A stretch of DNA of 44,499 nt from Cuniculiplasma sp052315415 (GTDB lineage Archaea > Thermoplasmatota > Thermoplasmata > Thermoplasmatales > Thermoplasmataceae). The stretch covers positions 1 through 44,499 of the forward strand of contig JBLSDH010000013.1 in assembly GCA_052315415.1 (NCBI GenBank), read 5' to 3'. Positions 26,101 through 35,741 of the stretch are shown piece by piece. How positions within the stretch are numbered: the stretch's first letter is position 1; every line of letters begins with the position of its first letter. The notes under the pieces are model-generated. The model made no database searches, was not told the origin of the DNA, and worked only from the letters and a program-made list of their open reading frames with translations. Position numbers and translations under genes: made by a program.

Positions 26101-28266
26101 TTCCTTAAACACAGTTGTATTTGAAATTGATCTTTTAACAAGATCGGTAAAATTGTATCCGTTTACAAGTGATATCGCAGACCTTATATCCACCTTTTGT
26201 TCAAGTGTTATCATGAAGCCATCATCTGTCACTGTTATCCTTGTGTTTTTTCCATATGTGTTTGCAATTGCCTGAGCATAGGCTCGTGAAATTGCATCAT
26301 TGATCCTTCTCCCAAGTGGGATAAGAAATATAATGTTGTAAAATTCATCATCAAAATAACCTTCCACCAGTAACTTTTGGTCTGTGGGCACAAAAAAATT
26401 GTTCTGCGCTTTTATGTATGCTATAATGCTCCTCGCCCCGTTTTCATCCACGTGATAATTTTTAATTAGATCCTTAAAAATTTCCTCCCTTTTATTCAGG
26501 TTGTTTTTAACATAATCCCTAAACCTTCCTATAAGTGTTCCCAGATCCTTTGATCTGGGAAGCATTTCACCTGTCCATGAAGGGATTGTGGGTTTAAGTC
26601 CTGTTGCATCCCTAACTATTACACGGTTGCCTCGAGTCTTAACAAGGCTGTATGTTCTTGCTCCTAGAACAAATATATCTCCAGTAACCATTCGTTCAAC
26701 AAATTTATCACTGAGCTGCCCAAGATGCCTTCCGTTGACATCAACAACCTTATAATCCGAATCGTCAGGGATTGTCCCCAAATTCATAAAATAGATCATT
26801 CTTGTACTTTTCTTCCTTCCAATTATGTTCTTTTCCTCATCATACCATATTTTTGAAAATATATTGTTATTGTCAATTTTACCTGAAAGGTAATTCACCA
26901 CGCTCATATAATCTGACCATTTTAGTGTGTGGAATGCATATGATCTTTTCACAACATCGTATGCTTTTCTTATATCCCATTGTGTTTCAAGAACCATTCC
27001 GGTTATTATCTGTGTGAGTACATCCAGAGGATTTTCAGGAATGCTGACCCTATCAATTGTTCTATCATATGCTGCTTTCGTAAGAACTGCACATTCAACA
27101 AGATCATCCAGGGTAAATACAACGAATCTTCCTGTACTTAAACGTGATATTGAATGCCCTGCCCTTCCAATTCTCTGTAATCCCTTGGATACAGATTTTG
27201 GACTTCCAATCTGAACAACTATGTCTATGCTTCCAATATCGATGCCCAGTTCAAGTGAAGTTGATGATATAACACATTTCAGATTCCCCTTTTTTAATTT
27301 TTCCTCCACTTGAAGTCTTGTCTCTTTTCCAAGAGAAGAGTGATGTGCCTCTATATCCTCTATGCCTCTGGCCTTAAGCCTTACCGCCACCTGCTCTGTT
27401 GAACTCCTTGTATTTGTAAAAATCAATGTTGTTTTGTGTGCCTGTATAATTTCAGCCAGAACATCATACATCTTTTCGTTAGCAACTTGAAAATTTGCAG
27501 TTGTAAGATCCTCAACAGGGGTAATTGTCATCAGATCAAGCTGCTTTTTTAAATCTATGTCAATTATTTCGCACGGTCTTGGAGTATCCTCCTCGAATCC
27601 ACATAAAAAATTGGCAATCTTGTCCAGAGGAGCCTGAGTAGCAGAGAGGCCAATTCTCACAAAATTAGAATTGATCTCCTGCAATCTTTCCAGGTTTGCA
27701 GAAAGCATTGAGCCCCTTTTTGATGATGAAATTTCGTGTATTTCATCAACAATAACATATCTAAGGTTTTTGAATTTCTCCCTGAATTTTGGAGCGGTCA
27801 GTGCAAGTGCAAATGATTCTGGTGTTGTGATCAGTATGTGAGGTGGTTTTTTTAGCATTTTCTGCCTTTCCTTCTGATCTGTGTCTCCACTTCTTACTGC
27901 AACGTTTATCTTTGGAATTTTTAATTTTTTTGTATCTGCAAGTTCATATATCTCTGAAAGTGGCTCCTGAAGATTTTTATTAATGTCATTAGCCAGAGCC
28001 TTTAATGGACTTACATATAGACAGAATATTTCATCTTCAAGTTTGTTATCCCTTGCCTTCAGAAATAACTCATTTATTATGGATAAAAAACCTGTTAAAG
28101 TTTTACCTGTTCCAGTTGGACTTGATACAAGTACATTTTTGCCCTGGTGAATCAACGGTATTACAAGTCTTTGTGGCTCAGTAAATGAACTGTATTTTGA
28201 ATCGAACCATTCTGAAATGATACTATCAAGAAATTGGAATATTTCTCCTGATCTGAACCTATGCAT
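23176..28266 (-). CDS. lhr: Lhr-type superfamily 2 DNA helicase, extra long (1696 aa)
   Basis: Lhr helicases unwind DNA or RNA:DNA hybrids in repair. The N-terminal core contains Walker A SSPTGTGKT (residues 48-56), motif Ia YVSPLKALANDI, DEIH in VDEIHEI, motif III GLSATQAP, and in the second RecA domain VISSTSLELGIDIGSIDIV and motif VI GLQRIGRAGHSISR. Winged-helix and Lhr-core regions follow to roughly residue 900. The remaining 800 residues or so are extra, with several winged-helix-like stretches (LTQNEIMSSFWFYIKKGDL and ILDFLSYGNASLDG). Usual archaeal Lhr is about 850-950 residues, so this resembles the long bacterial form (about 1500) with a C-terminal domain. No frame break is seen. Confidence 0.88.
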   Translation of the reverse strand: MHRFRSGEIFQFLDSIISEWFDSKYSSFTEPQRLVIPLIHQGKNVLVSSPTGTGKTLTGFLSIINELFLKARDNKLEDEIFCLYVSPLKALANDINKNLQEPLSEIYELADTKKLKIPKINVAVRSGDTDQKERQKMLKKPPHILITTPESFALALTAPKFREKFKNLRYVIVDEIHEISSSKRGSMLSANLERLQEINSNFVRIGLSATQAPLDKIANFLCGFEEDTPRPCEIIDIDLKKQLDLMTITPVEDLTTANFQVANEKMYDVLAEIIQAHKTTLIFTNTRSSTEQVAVRLKARGIEDIEAHHSSLGKETRLQVEEKLKKGNLKCVISSTSLELGIDIGSIDIVVQIGSPKSVSKGLQRIGRAGHSISRLSTGRFVVFTLDDLVECAVLTKAAYDRTIDRVSIPENPLDVLTQIITGMVLETQWDIRKAYDVVKRSYAFHTLKWSDYMSVVNYLSGKIDNNNIFSKIWYDEEKNIIGRKKSTRMIYFMNLGTIPDDSDYKVVDVNGRHLGQLSDKFVERMVTGDIFVLGARTYSLVKTRGNRVIVRDATGLKPTIPSWTGEMLPRSKDLGTLIGRFRDYVKNNLNKREEIFKDLIKNYHVDENGARSIIAYIKAQNNFFVPTDQKLLVEGYFDDEFYNIIFLIPLGRRINDAISRAYAQAIANTYGKNTRITVTDDGFMITLEQKVDIRSAISLVNGYNFTDLVKRSISNTTVFKERFRQCAARSFMILRRYKGHEVSTAIQQLRSDRLLRALEEIPDFPVIKETYREIMEDLMDVPAAEQYVKEVIDGKNYEIIEYSKEASPFSLSLVLAGVSDVVLMEDRAKLMRELQSRILDRVYGTELMDFKIKDSKIVEEYFKNKIPSVHDEDSYLKLLEYFPFIDIARNRVNSPFPYSTEKNENIVEMGRKLVNDGKLVSIYLRSTYFTIPDRFKFFSENFRRVRELKEIDMEILKICKGKTIKEISSLLKKQEQDVKTAINDLESMYLIYRKYRDDQVEYHLVEENVDLMSDNYSYEKLIHSLLYSMGPMTLDEILVKIPGDREKITKTLDLLVSKGIALFDYITPVFAKQYILKEDLEKLLEFKNNDPARDRIGRFLKKYSDPDQYMENIGFYVSEDSMKIRVDSLKPLSVRTLRGHFFKHKMTIMNEKMAMCLQVLRKEDLNETEQKILDFLSYGNASLDGISRHLSIDIKDVKQIMKGLEHRVLVSLNENNMYSKCRISKMTRNDAMKTLLKFSGPLTQNEIMSSFWFYIKKGDLDGIQENSGSGGTYYGTLEKVDGEDIILPIDDPVFINFRRVVSHDSPFNGAFFSKNAMNCLISYKLKDNIFWIHQISEEKDGAVYSVIRYVEKNFSPLDIIFTECNSKLYSQIEKLGFKKVGSVAYKNGKKENARIMYVEDSFNHSLKFYGKLRAIQGTAIDVMPSLILGLREPSESLRYGISWADVDMLLRSDLMFTFCGPAAVQSIAPIEAISIFRSLRSKSMGEEEKGIIKLVIGERYTEGELILESGLGIEKGRMIISQLYDSCVICKNSDGTLRIVPEKFDKEEAAEKFIKGILEYFGQINFDLFRSLSLNSDHALYSKALSKLISEMNLTYTIFPDIEETGYIRDENVSNGEPFIVSPRDLFFRVFKNIIKSLFKTGKGFLLVNRGRVESVIEVKRNRNEIEITGLTGEITDKRKIMKILSNNGFSVSTK

Positions 28267-28343
28267 TACTTTTCACTTTATTCCAATCTAATAATTTGAA
28301 GATATAAAAAAATTGCCAAATAAAATTATACAAAATATTGTAT

Positions 28344-29426
28344 TTAACTTATTCTTCTAACATAGAAACCCCTTTTCTCACTTTCCATTGATAGTTTTTC
28401 AAGCAGTTGGATTCTCTTCCACCTCTCATAACCGGCTGTTCTCATTGTTTCCTCAAAGAAATTTATGACTTCATCATAATCATGATGGTTTATTGGATGT
28501 GGTATTCCATCCTTTCCACCAAGTGCATAAGAATATCTGACAGGATCAGTTTTTGATGGCCCCTTTCCATAGACCACCTCACCTATGTAGGATAATGCCC
28601 TGATAGTTGATTTTCCAACTCCTTTCATGTTCACAAGCTCGATGAAATCAGAAGGTTCGTACTGATAAATTTCATCAAGTTCCCTCCAGGGTATTTTCAA
28701 ACTTAGATTAAGGATTTTAAAATCTGTAAAATTATCAAGAGTAGCTTGATTATTTCCTGTTATACGAATTCTTTCACTTATGGCTTTCATTATGGCCTGT
28801 CTGTTTTCCCTGCTCTTCTCCGAAGTGAGATCCAAAGTTTTATCAGAAATGGATTCTGAGGATATTCCCCATCTTGATTCAATATCATTTCCTGAGTTGT
28901 ACCAGTGATATCTGCGGGCCATTTTTATATTACTGTTCATACCCTGATTTATGCAGGTATAATTGCCTTTGTAATCACCAATTATTCCATGAATGTATAT
29001 GTCAAAACCATCCTGAAGAAGTATGCTGTCAGATCTCAATAGCAGGTCAGTATCCTTCTTCATTTTTTCAATTTTCAATTGGTTTCCGTTGTATTTTATT
29101 CTTTCCAGATCCTGAGATTTCTTTCCAATATTCTCATTTTTTCCCCCAGCAAGAAAGAAATCTACCTCATTGTTCTCAGCATATATCTTAAGAGCATGAA
29201 AAGTAGTTGTTGTTGCACCACTGGAATTCCAGTCAAACCCGGTTACAAGTGAAAGAGAATGAAACCAGAAAGGATCTGCGAATCTTCTTATTAATTCCTC
29301 TGTTCCAAAAACCTCAGTGACAGTTTTGCAGATCAAACCTGTTAATTTGACCATCTTGTTAAAAAGAAATTCTGGTGGTTTCCCGTAGTGTAGGGGCAGG
29401 TCAGCCATTCCTTTTCTTTCTGTCAT
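28344..29426 (-). CDS. DUF763 family protein
   Basis: The 360-residue protein matches my memory of DUF763, conserved in many archaea and some bacteria and of unclear function. Characteristic parts are MADLPLHYGKPPEFLFNKM near the N-terminus, FADPFWFHSLSLVTGFDWNS and SGATTTT, and a helix-hairpin-helix-like LVNMKGVGKSTIRALS near residue 265, which suggests contact with nucleic acid. The start is the ATG inside the ATGA overlap with the upstream TPP-enzyme gene; a later ATG (residue 7) would start at MADLPL, where the family often begins. I would not assign a reaction. Confidence 0.8.
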   Translation of the reverse strand: MTERKGMADLPLHYGKPPEFLFNKMVKLTGLICKTVTEVFGTEELIRRFADPFWFHSLSLVTGFDWNSSGATTTTFHALKIYAENNEVDFFLAGGKNENIGKKSQDLERIKYNGNQLKIEKMKKDTDLLLRSDSILLQDGFDIYIHGIIGDYKGNYTCINQGMNSNIKMARRYHWYNSGNDIESRWGISSESISDKTLDLTSEKSRENRQAIMKAISERIRITGNNQATLDNFTDFKILNLSLKIPWRELDEIYQYEPSDFIELVNMKGVGKSTIRALSYIGEVVYGKGPSKTDPVRYSYALGGKDGIPHPINHHDYDEVINFFEETMRTAGYERWKRIQLLEKLSMESEKRGFYVRRIS

Positions 29427-31006
29427 CTGTTTACCTGAACTTCTATTATTTTAACACCTTCTATCTTTTCGGCTTCCTTATAACTTTTTTTGAATGAATC
29501 GAGGTCTTCTGAAAGAAAATGCTGCGCTCCAAAACTCTTTGCAAGAAGGGAAAAGTCAGGGTTTGTGAATCTTACATATTCTGGCTTATATCCTGCATCC
29601 TCCTGCTTTGATTCTATTAGACTGTATGTACAATCATTGAATACAACAACCTTGAAATCTGCACCTGTTCTCCTGGCCGTTTCAAGTTCCTGCACATTCA
29701 TCAAAAAGCCCCCATCTCCACTAAACACAGTTATGTCCAAATCAGGTTTAACCATGTTAATACCTATTGCTGCAGGTAGAGATGCCCCCATTGAGGCAAA
29801 TCCATTATAGATTATTGTTCTATCAGGGGAAGCAGGCTGATAGTATCTGCTCACCCATAATTTATGCAGACCAACATCAGAAACTACCAATGAATTTGGC
29901 CCGCTGATTTCACTCATAAATTTCATAATTTTTTTTGGCAGAATCTCTTTTCCCTTTCCCTCTGACTCAAAATATTGCTTCCTTTTCTCCCTGACCTCCC
30001 TGTGAATTGGACTCAAAGATCTTTTTGCAATCTTTTCCCCCATTATTGCAAGTGTAATGTCAATATTCCCAACCAGATCAAAAGCAACAGGGAAATGCTC
30101 ATCGGTTTCAGCCATACTTGTGTTTATGTTAATTATTTTTCTTTTTCTGTCATCATTCCAAGTAACAGGATCATATTCCACCATATCGAAACCTATGGCA
30201 ATTACAAGATCTGCTGAGAGCAGAGGTCTCATGGATTTTTCAGGAAAAGGCTTTGCTCCCACCACAAAAAGATTAAGTGGATGATCATAGGGCAGTATAC
30301 CCTTAGCCATGAAAGTTGATACAAGAGGAATTCCACTTATGTCAACAAATCTTTTAACAGATTCCCAAACCTCTTCCCTTATTACCCCATTCCCTGCAAG
30401 TATCAATGGGGACTGGGATGAATTTATCAAGGCAGCGGCCTTTTCTATAAGTTTTCCGTTTGCCTCATATACTGCATCTCCAGGTTTCTCCATTATGTAA
30501 AAGTCTGTAATTTTTTCCTTTGCAATATCTTCTGGGAACTGAATATGACTTGCACCATAGGGATTTTTACCAGCCGTTGAAAATGCCTTTCTCACAATCT
30601 CTGGAATACTTTCCTTTACAATAACTGCCCTGTTGTATTTTGTAATTCCTGAAAAAAGGGCCAGTGTATCCACATTCTGATGTGATTCCTTGTGCAATCT
30701 GTTCCTTGATGCCTGTGCAGTTATTGCAACCAGCGGAACCCTGTCCAGATTTGCATTAGCAACTCCTGTAACAAGATTTGTTGCTCCTGGCCCAAGTGTA
30801 GATATACAAACACCTGGCTTTCTAGTAACTCTTCCAACTGCATCGGCCATAAATGCGGCACCCTGTTCATGCCTTGTCACAACGAAATTAATATCGCTTT
30901 TAGAGATTGCCTCAAGGAGATCTATGTTTTCTTCACCCGGCAAACCAAATATGAATTTTACATCTTCGTTTTCTAGTGATTTGGTGAAAAGTTCTGCGCC
31001 GTTCAT
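29423..31006 (-). CDS. Acetolactate synthase-like thiamine diphosphate enzyme
   Basis: A 527-residue ThDP enzyme of the acetolactate synthase group. The catalytic Glu is Glu47 in VTRHEQGAAFMADAVGR. The FAD- and quinone-binding-type middle domain includes ASRNRLHKESHQNVD. The ThDP motif is GDGGFLMNVQELETAR, followed by VVVFNDCTYSLIESKQ, with Asn-Asp in place of Asn-Asn. The overall pattern is close to catabolic AlsS, which makes acetolactate from two pyruvate. No regulatory subunit gene is nearby, so a role in branched-chain amino acid synthesis is uncertain. ATG at 31006, followed with ATGA overlap by the DUF763 gene. Confidence 0.85.
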   Translation of the reverse strand: MNGAELFTKSLENEDVKFIFGLPGEENIDLLEAISKSDINFVVTRHEQGAAFMADAVGRVTRKPGVCISTLGPGATNLVTGVANANLDRVPLVAITAQASRNRLHKESHQNVDTLALFSGITKYNRAVIVKESIPEIVRKAFSTAGKNPYGASHIQFPEDIAKEKITDFYIMEKPGDAVYEANGKLIEKAAALINSSQSPLILAGNGVIREEVWESVKRFVDISGIPLVSTFMAKGILPYDHPLNLFVVGAKPFPEKSMRPLLSADLVIAIGFDMVEYDPVTWNDDRKRKIININTSMAETDEHFPVAFDLVGNIDITLAIMGEKIAKRSLSPIHREVREKRKQYFESEGKGKEILPKKIMKFMSEISGPNSLVVSDVGLHKLWVSRYYQPASPDRTIIYNGFASMGASLPAAIGINMVKPDLDITVFSGDGGFLMNVQELETARRTGADFKVVVFNDCTYSLIESKQEDAGYKPEYVRFTNPDFSLLAKSFGAQHFLSEDLDSFKKSYKEAEKIEGVKIIEVQVNR

Positions 31007-31113
31007 AATTTATAAAAGATAATTACCTAATAAGATTTGTGATAAAAAGGACTTGAAAGCCTTTTTTTAATTAAATTGAAAAGTGTTATGAACGTTAAAG
31101 AAATGTTAAAAGG

Positions 31114-31752
31114 ATGGAAGAATATGAGAATATATCTTTTTTAAGACATGGAGAAACTGATTATAACCAGATGGGTATGTGGTACACACCATTCGAAGCA
31201 GTATTAAATCAAAATGGGAGGAAACAGGCAAAGGATATTTCAGAATATGTTTGGAAATTTAACCCTGAGGTTATCTATACAAGTCCCGCAAACAGATGTA
31301 TAGAAACAATGAACATTGTAATTGAAAACCATGATAACATTACCGTTATAATCAATGATAATTTTATGGAAAGGGATCTTGAGGGCCTTGGATCTCTGAC
31401 TTCAGCTGAAATATATGAAAAATATGGAATTGAACTGAAGGACCCCATTAATTCACAGATAGATATTATTGAAAATGTAGAAAATTCTCTTTTATTTTTA
31501 AAAAGGGTGGAAGATGGGGTAAGAGAGGTACTTTCAGATGACAGAAGAAAACTTGTGGTGACACATGGAGGTGTTATGTGGGCTTTTGCAACCATTTTCA
31601 TGAAAATGAATCCAAAGGTTAAAACTTTCAGAAATTGTGCCTTTTTTGGTGCAAAAGAAATTAATGGTATATTTTATCCAACGTTCTCTTACAACATGAG
31701 GGAGGACTGGTATAGTGATGTTAATCCCTCATGGAAAGGCTGGCAGCTATGA
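31114..31752 (+). CDS. Histidine phosphatase family protein (phosphoglycerate mutase-like)
   Basis: A 212-residue branch-1 histidine phosphatase. The phosphohistidine motif is FLRHGETDYN (RHG at residues about 11-13), and the second catalytic His is in VVTHGGVMWAF. The short length and lack of PGM-specific loops suggest a phosphatase acting on small phosphorylated metabolites more than a cofactor-dependent mutase. ATG at 31114. Its 3' end overlaps the flavoprotein gene by 32 bp on the opposite strand. Substrate unknown. Confidence 0.85.
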   Translation: MEEYENISFLRHGETDYNQMGMWYTPFEAVLNQNGRKQAKDISEYVWKFNPEVIYTSPANRCIETMNIVIENHDNITVIINDNFMERDLEGLGSLTSAEIYEKYGIELKDPINSQIDIIENVENSLLFLKRVEDGVREVLSDDRRKLVVTHGGVMWAFATIFMKMNPKVKTFRNCAFFGAKEINGIFYPTFSYNMREDWYSDVNPSWKGWQL

Positions 31753-33022
31753 TTATGGGGTCCCAGACAGGTCCGAAGGGAGGGGTGTATCCCATATCAT
31801 TATAAAATAAATCATCAATTGTCATCCCTGCGTAAATTGCAGTTTCAAGTGTGTTTAACCTCCATGCTCCATTTGTTTTTGAGCATATCTGGCCCCCAAG
31901 CAATCTTCCCGTTGATTGATCGTAAATAACCTGCAGGTAAATGTATCCATTATCCCCATAATAGAGCGGTGTGGCCCTTGTTTTAACTTCAATCTTTTTA
32001 GGAGAAAAATTTTCAATTTCAGCTTCATCAATTGAAAGTCCGGTCTTTCCTAATTCATAATCCAGAATCTTCACAACTGTTGTTCTTAAGGATCCTTTGA
32101 ATTCCATTCTAACTCCTGCAGCGTTGCTTCCCGCAACTCTTCCCATCTTATTTGCAACCTGAGCTGCGGGATCAGGAAAATTTTTTCCAGTAATTCTGTT
32201 GATTGAAAGTGCACAGTCACCGGCCGCATAGACATCCTGTATGTTTGTTTCCATTCTGTTGTTCACCATAATGTAACCTTTCCTGTCCATTGCAAGACCA
32301 GAATTTATTAAAAATTCAGTGTTTGGAGTTATGCCTGTGCATACAATTATGAAATCATGGATTCCAAAAGATTTGTCCCCATTTACAAAAAGTGAATCCT
32401 GGATAACCTCAATTGAATCTATGGAAATATCATAAAAAATTTTTATTTTGCTTCTTAGGGAATTTTCCATCTCATCCTTAACAGAGTCACTGAATTCCCT
32501 CAGTATCCTTTTATGTTTTGAATAAAGTGTTACATTAAATCCGCTCATCAGGAATTCAGAAGCCAGTTCCGTACCCAGTATTCCATCACCTATGATGCCA
32601 ACTCTCTTCCCTTTCATTGCTTTCCTTATCATTATGGCTTCATCCAGTGTTCTCACTGAGAATACTCCTGCAACACCTGAAAATGGGTTTTGAGCTCTTG
32701 CACCTGTAGATATGATAAGTTTATCATAATATATTTCACCCATGTTTGTAAAAATTTTATGATTCTTAAAATCAATTCCATTTACTGACGTTCCAATTTT
32801 CACATCAATTTTTCTTTTTACTGTGAATTCTTCTATTGGATAGTGAAGAAGTCTTTCAGGTTCCTGAAATTTCTCAGACAGATAGTATGGAATACCACAT
32901 TCTCCATATGAGACGAAGTTCCCTGATTCCAAAACTGTAATTTCAAGTGACGGATCGATTCTCTTTGCTTTTGATGCTGCTGACATTCCTGCAGCACCCC
33001 CTCCTATTACAACAATCTTCAT
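31721..33022 (-). CDS. CoA-disulfide reductase/NADH oxidase-type flavoprotein
   Basis: A 433-residue FAD and NAD(P)H enzyme. The FAD motif is VVIGGGAAGMSAASKAK at residues 4-20. The single redox-active cysteine Cys42 sits in SYGECGIPYYL, as in CoA-disulfide reductases and NADH oxidases. The NADH-binding motif VGIIGDGILGTELAS lies near residue 145. C-terminal DPIIIAASLS and the FAD-anchoring VYAAGDCALS are present. It may reduce CoA disulfide, polysulfide or oxygen; this cannot be separated by sequence. ATG at 33022, divergent from the secreted protein gene. Confidence 0.85.
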   Translation of the reverse strand: MKIVVIGGGAAGMSAASKAKRIDPSLEITVLESGNFVSYGECGIPYYLSEKFQEPERLLHYPIEEFTVKRKIDVKIGTSVNGIDFKNHKIFTNMGEIYYDKLIISTGARAQNPFSGVAGVFSVRTLDEAIMIRKAMKGKRVGIIGDGILGTELASEFLMSGFNVTLYSKHKRILREFSDSVKDEMENSLRSKIKIFYDISIDSIEVIQDSLFVNGDKSFGIHDFIIVCTGITPNTEFLINSGLAMDRKGYIMVNNRMETNIQDVYAAGDCALSINRITGKNFPDPAAQVANKMGRVAGSNAAGVRMEFKGSLRTTVVKILDYELGKTGLSIDEAEIENFSPKKIEVKTRATPLYYGDNGYIYLQVIYDQSTGRLLGGQICSKTNGAWRLNTLETAIYAGMTIDDLFYNDMGYTPPFGPVWDPIIIAASLSMRD

Positions 33023-33104
33023 GAATTATGATGCCCAGTTATCATATTATATTTTTTAATGGATTTATTCAAAATGTATAAATGGAAGATTTAATTTTAA
33101 ATAT

Positions 33105-35720
33105 GTGAGTAAAAAAATTAAGCAATCCTTGACAATGCTTATTTTTTTCATACTTTTAATAGTGAGTATTGCAGGATTCAGTAACTCACAAATTAATGCT
33201 GAAAATTATCATTCGTTAAAAAGTTTGAGGGTTAATCCATTCACTCAAAATGGTACAGGAGATGAAAAAACGGGTGAAATTTTTAATGAAGAGACCTTTT
33301 CATTCATAAATTCATCAATAAGCAGTAAAATTTACAATTCCAGGAACAATCTAGTTCTTGATCTCTCAGTTGTTTGCGACCCTCAAAACCATGTGTACTA
33401 TGCAGGTGTTCTTGAAATATCAAACAGGACAAAAAGAGGATTGATGTATGAATACAACTATCATCAGATTCACGGTTATTTCACTTCTGCAAATTACTAC
33501 ATATATGGATATAATTTGAGTGGAAATTTAAAATACAAAATCAAAATTGAAAATGTCATACCTGGAGAAATATTCTTTTCCAAACTGAGCAAACAAATAT
33601 TTGTTTACTGTAAAAGTGAGGACGCAATGTGTTCAATAGGAGTTGCCAATAACGGTTCACTTTATGATGAAAACTTAATAAGAATTGGAGTTGAGCCATC
33701 TTCAGTCATATGTGATGAAAAAATTGAAAAAATAATTGTAGGATCAGATCAGTCCAAGGATATCATTGAAATAAATCCTTTCATAGATAAGGTTGTTGCC
33801 AATGTAGTTATTGGTTTTGGAATTTCATACCTTACACTTGCCAATTCAGTTAACTTGCTTTTTGCAATAGAGGATTCTAAAAATTGCATATATGAGATAA
33901 ATCCTGAAAACCTCAGTCTGATAAATAACACTCAGACAAAATCTGTTCCAATCAGAGTTTTTTTTAACAAGTACGATAAACAAATGTACATTCTATGCCA
34001 GAATTTCTGTTCCATATATTCTTATAATTTTACCGAGGAAAATTACAGCACATTCAACAAATACAAAGTGGTGGGCATAATTCCTGAATCCATATTATTT
34101 CAATATAACAAGATAGATAATTATTTTTATTGTGTACCGGATAATAAATTTGAAGATACATTCTCAACAGTAAATATTTGGAATGAAAATGAAAAAGTAA
34201 CAATATTCTGTAATATTCCATTTTTCGGAATTCCTTCATTTATTTATATAACCCCTACCGGAGATTCCATAATTGGCCCTGGCCCTTTTTATTTATATAT
34301 GTTAAAACCGGATTTTATATTTTTAAATCCCCCTTTACTTCGTAATATCCCTCCGAATGGAAAAGTGGCAATCTGCATTAATACATACGTTGACTCAGCA
34401 ATATATTGCAATGAAAATGGACTTTTTTATGCCCTTTCTGGGCAGAGTGGGTATTATAATCCGGTCATAAGAATATATAACCAGTACGGTTGTTTTGGAA
34501 AAATTTCCTCAGGATTTTTTATTGGAAAGATTCTTCCGGATGAACATAAGGATATCCTAATTATATTCCCATCGATTTATGAAATTAATTTTCTTTCTGG
34601 TAACATTTTCTACAGTTCCAGCTGTACAAATATTTACAGTTCTTTTATAAGTGGAAGTTTTATTTCCATAAATAATTTGATGGATTTTAAAAATCTAATG
34701 GACAAAATTCTTAACTATACTCTAATTTATAATTTGAATGAAACTAATGGAGCTTTGCTTACAAATGTTGGTGAAAATTTCTTTGCAAACACCTCAGGAT
34801 CAAATAATATTTTTAATTATTCAGGAATAGGATTTGTTTCATTACAATCTGATTACATTTCAATATTCCAGGATCATGATTTAATGAACAGCTCATTCAT
34901 TAATATTTTTGATGGTGAAGGTTCTCTTGTAATTTATAACTATTTAACTGGGAAACTTGTTTTTGAAAAAAATGTTACAGGTTTTCCATTATTGAGTAAG
35001 TTTGAAAATTTTAAGAAACTGATGTTTTATACAATTTTAATTGCCAGAAGTGTAAAGATAATGATAACAAATTTAAGTAATGGGATAATATCAACTGATC
35101 TTTTACCACCAATTTTTTATTTCAGTTATCTTTTAAACTACAAACTTACCGAATTTAATAATTCACTTTTTTTCAACTATCAGTCTGATTTATTTTATTA
35201 TTTTGCAGATATTCACCTAATTCCCTGTGAATCAAATTTTTCCTTAAATTTAAAAAACCTTATTGATAAGGATGGAATAAGAATAGCTTACTTTGCAAAT
35301 ATCACCAATAAAGAAAATTTAACATCAGTCAATTCTTTCAACAAATTAAATTTTATATTCCGCAATAACCAATCAATAGGGAATGTTACTGTAACTCAAT
35401 TAGGTAATTATTTTGTTTTAAACTATAATAATACTTCTGGTCTGACCTGTATATATGATGATAATTTTTCAAGAACTATGGGTACATTCTACAATATAAG
35501 TTCAATATCCATTACAGGAACCGGATATTCACAAATAATATCCTTGCTCTCCCCTCAATCAGGATATTCAATCATAATTTCTCCCATTTTTATTCAACAA
35601 ACCTTTTCACTATTTGGAACTAATGCAATAATATTTTTTGCTTTTCAGGTAGCACTTCTTTCAGCTGGAATTGCCACATTCTATATTACAAAAAAATATA
35701 GAACTCCGAAAAAATATTAA
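33105..35720 (+). CDS. Large secreted or surface-anchored propeller-like protein, unknown function
   Basis: An 871-residue protein with an N-terminal signal (LTMLIFFILLIVSIAGF, residues about 9-25) and a C-terminal membrane anchor (IIFFAFQVALLSAGIATFYI) followed by a short basic tail. The extracellular part is rich in Asn, Tyr, Ser and Phe, with many potential N-glycosylation sites. It has repeating short segments resembling YVTN/NHL-type beta-propeller blades (CDPQNHVYYAGVLEIS; VVCDEKI-like strands with GSDQSKDIIEINPF). It probably sits on the outside of the cell, as for related Thermoplasmatales surface proteins. GTG start at 33105. A glycosyltransferase follows after 21 bp. No enzyme motif is evident. 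Confidence 0.7.
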   Translation: MSKKIKQSLTMLIFFILLIVSIAGFSNSQINAENYHSLKSLRVNPFTQNGTGDEKTGEIFNEETFSFINSSISSKIYNSRNNLVLDLSVVCDPQNHVYYAGVLEISNRTKRGLMYEYNYHQIHGYFTSANYYIYGYNLSGNLKYKIKIENVIPGEIFFSKLSKQIFVYCKSEDAMCSIGVANNGSLYDENLIRIGVEPSSVICDEKIEKIIVGSDQSKDIIEINPFIDKVVANVVIGFGISYLTLANSVNLLFAIEDSKNCIYEINPENLSLINNTQTKSVPIRVFFNKYDKQMYILCQNFCSIYSYNFTEENYSTFNKYKVVGIIPESILFQYNKIDNYFYCVPDNKFEDTFSTVNIWNENEKVTIFCNIPFFGIPSFIYITPTGDSIIGPGPFYLYMLKPDFIFLNPPLLRNIPPNGKVAICINTYVDSAIYCNENGLFYALSGQSGYYNPVIRIYNQYGCFGKISSGFFIGKILPDEHKDILIIFPSIYEINFLSGNIFYSSSCTNIYSSFISGSFISINNLMDFKNLMDKILNYTLIYNLNETNGALLTNVGENFFANTSGSNNIFNYSGIGFVSLQSDYISIFQDHDLMNSSFINIFDGEGSLVIYNYLTGKLVFEKNVTGFPLLSKFENFKKLMFYTILIARSVKIMITNLSNGIISTDLLPPIFYFSYLLNYKLTEFNNSLFFNYQSDLFYYFADIHLIPCESNFSLNLKNLIDKDGIRIAYFANITNKENLTSVNSFNKLNFIFRNNQSIGNVTVTQLGNYFVLNYNNTSGLTCIYDDNFSRTMGTFYNISSISITGTGYSQIISLLSPQSGYSIIISPIFIQQTFSLFGTNAIIFFAFQVALLSAGIATFYITKKYRTPKKY

Positions 35721-35741
35721 GGATTCAAACACTGCAACAAT

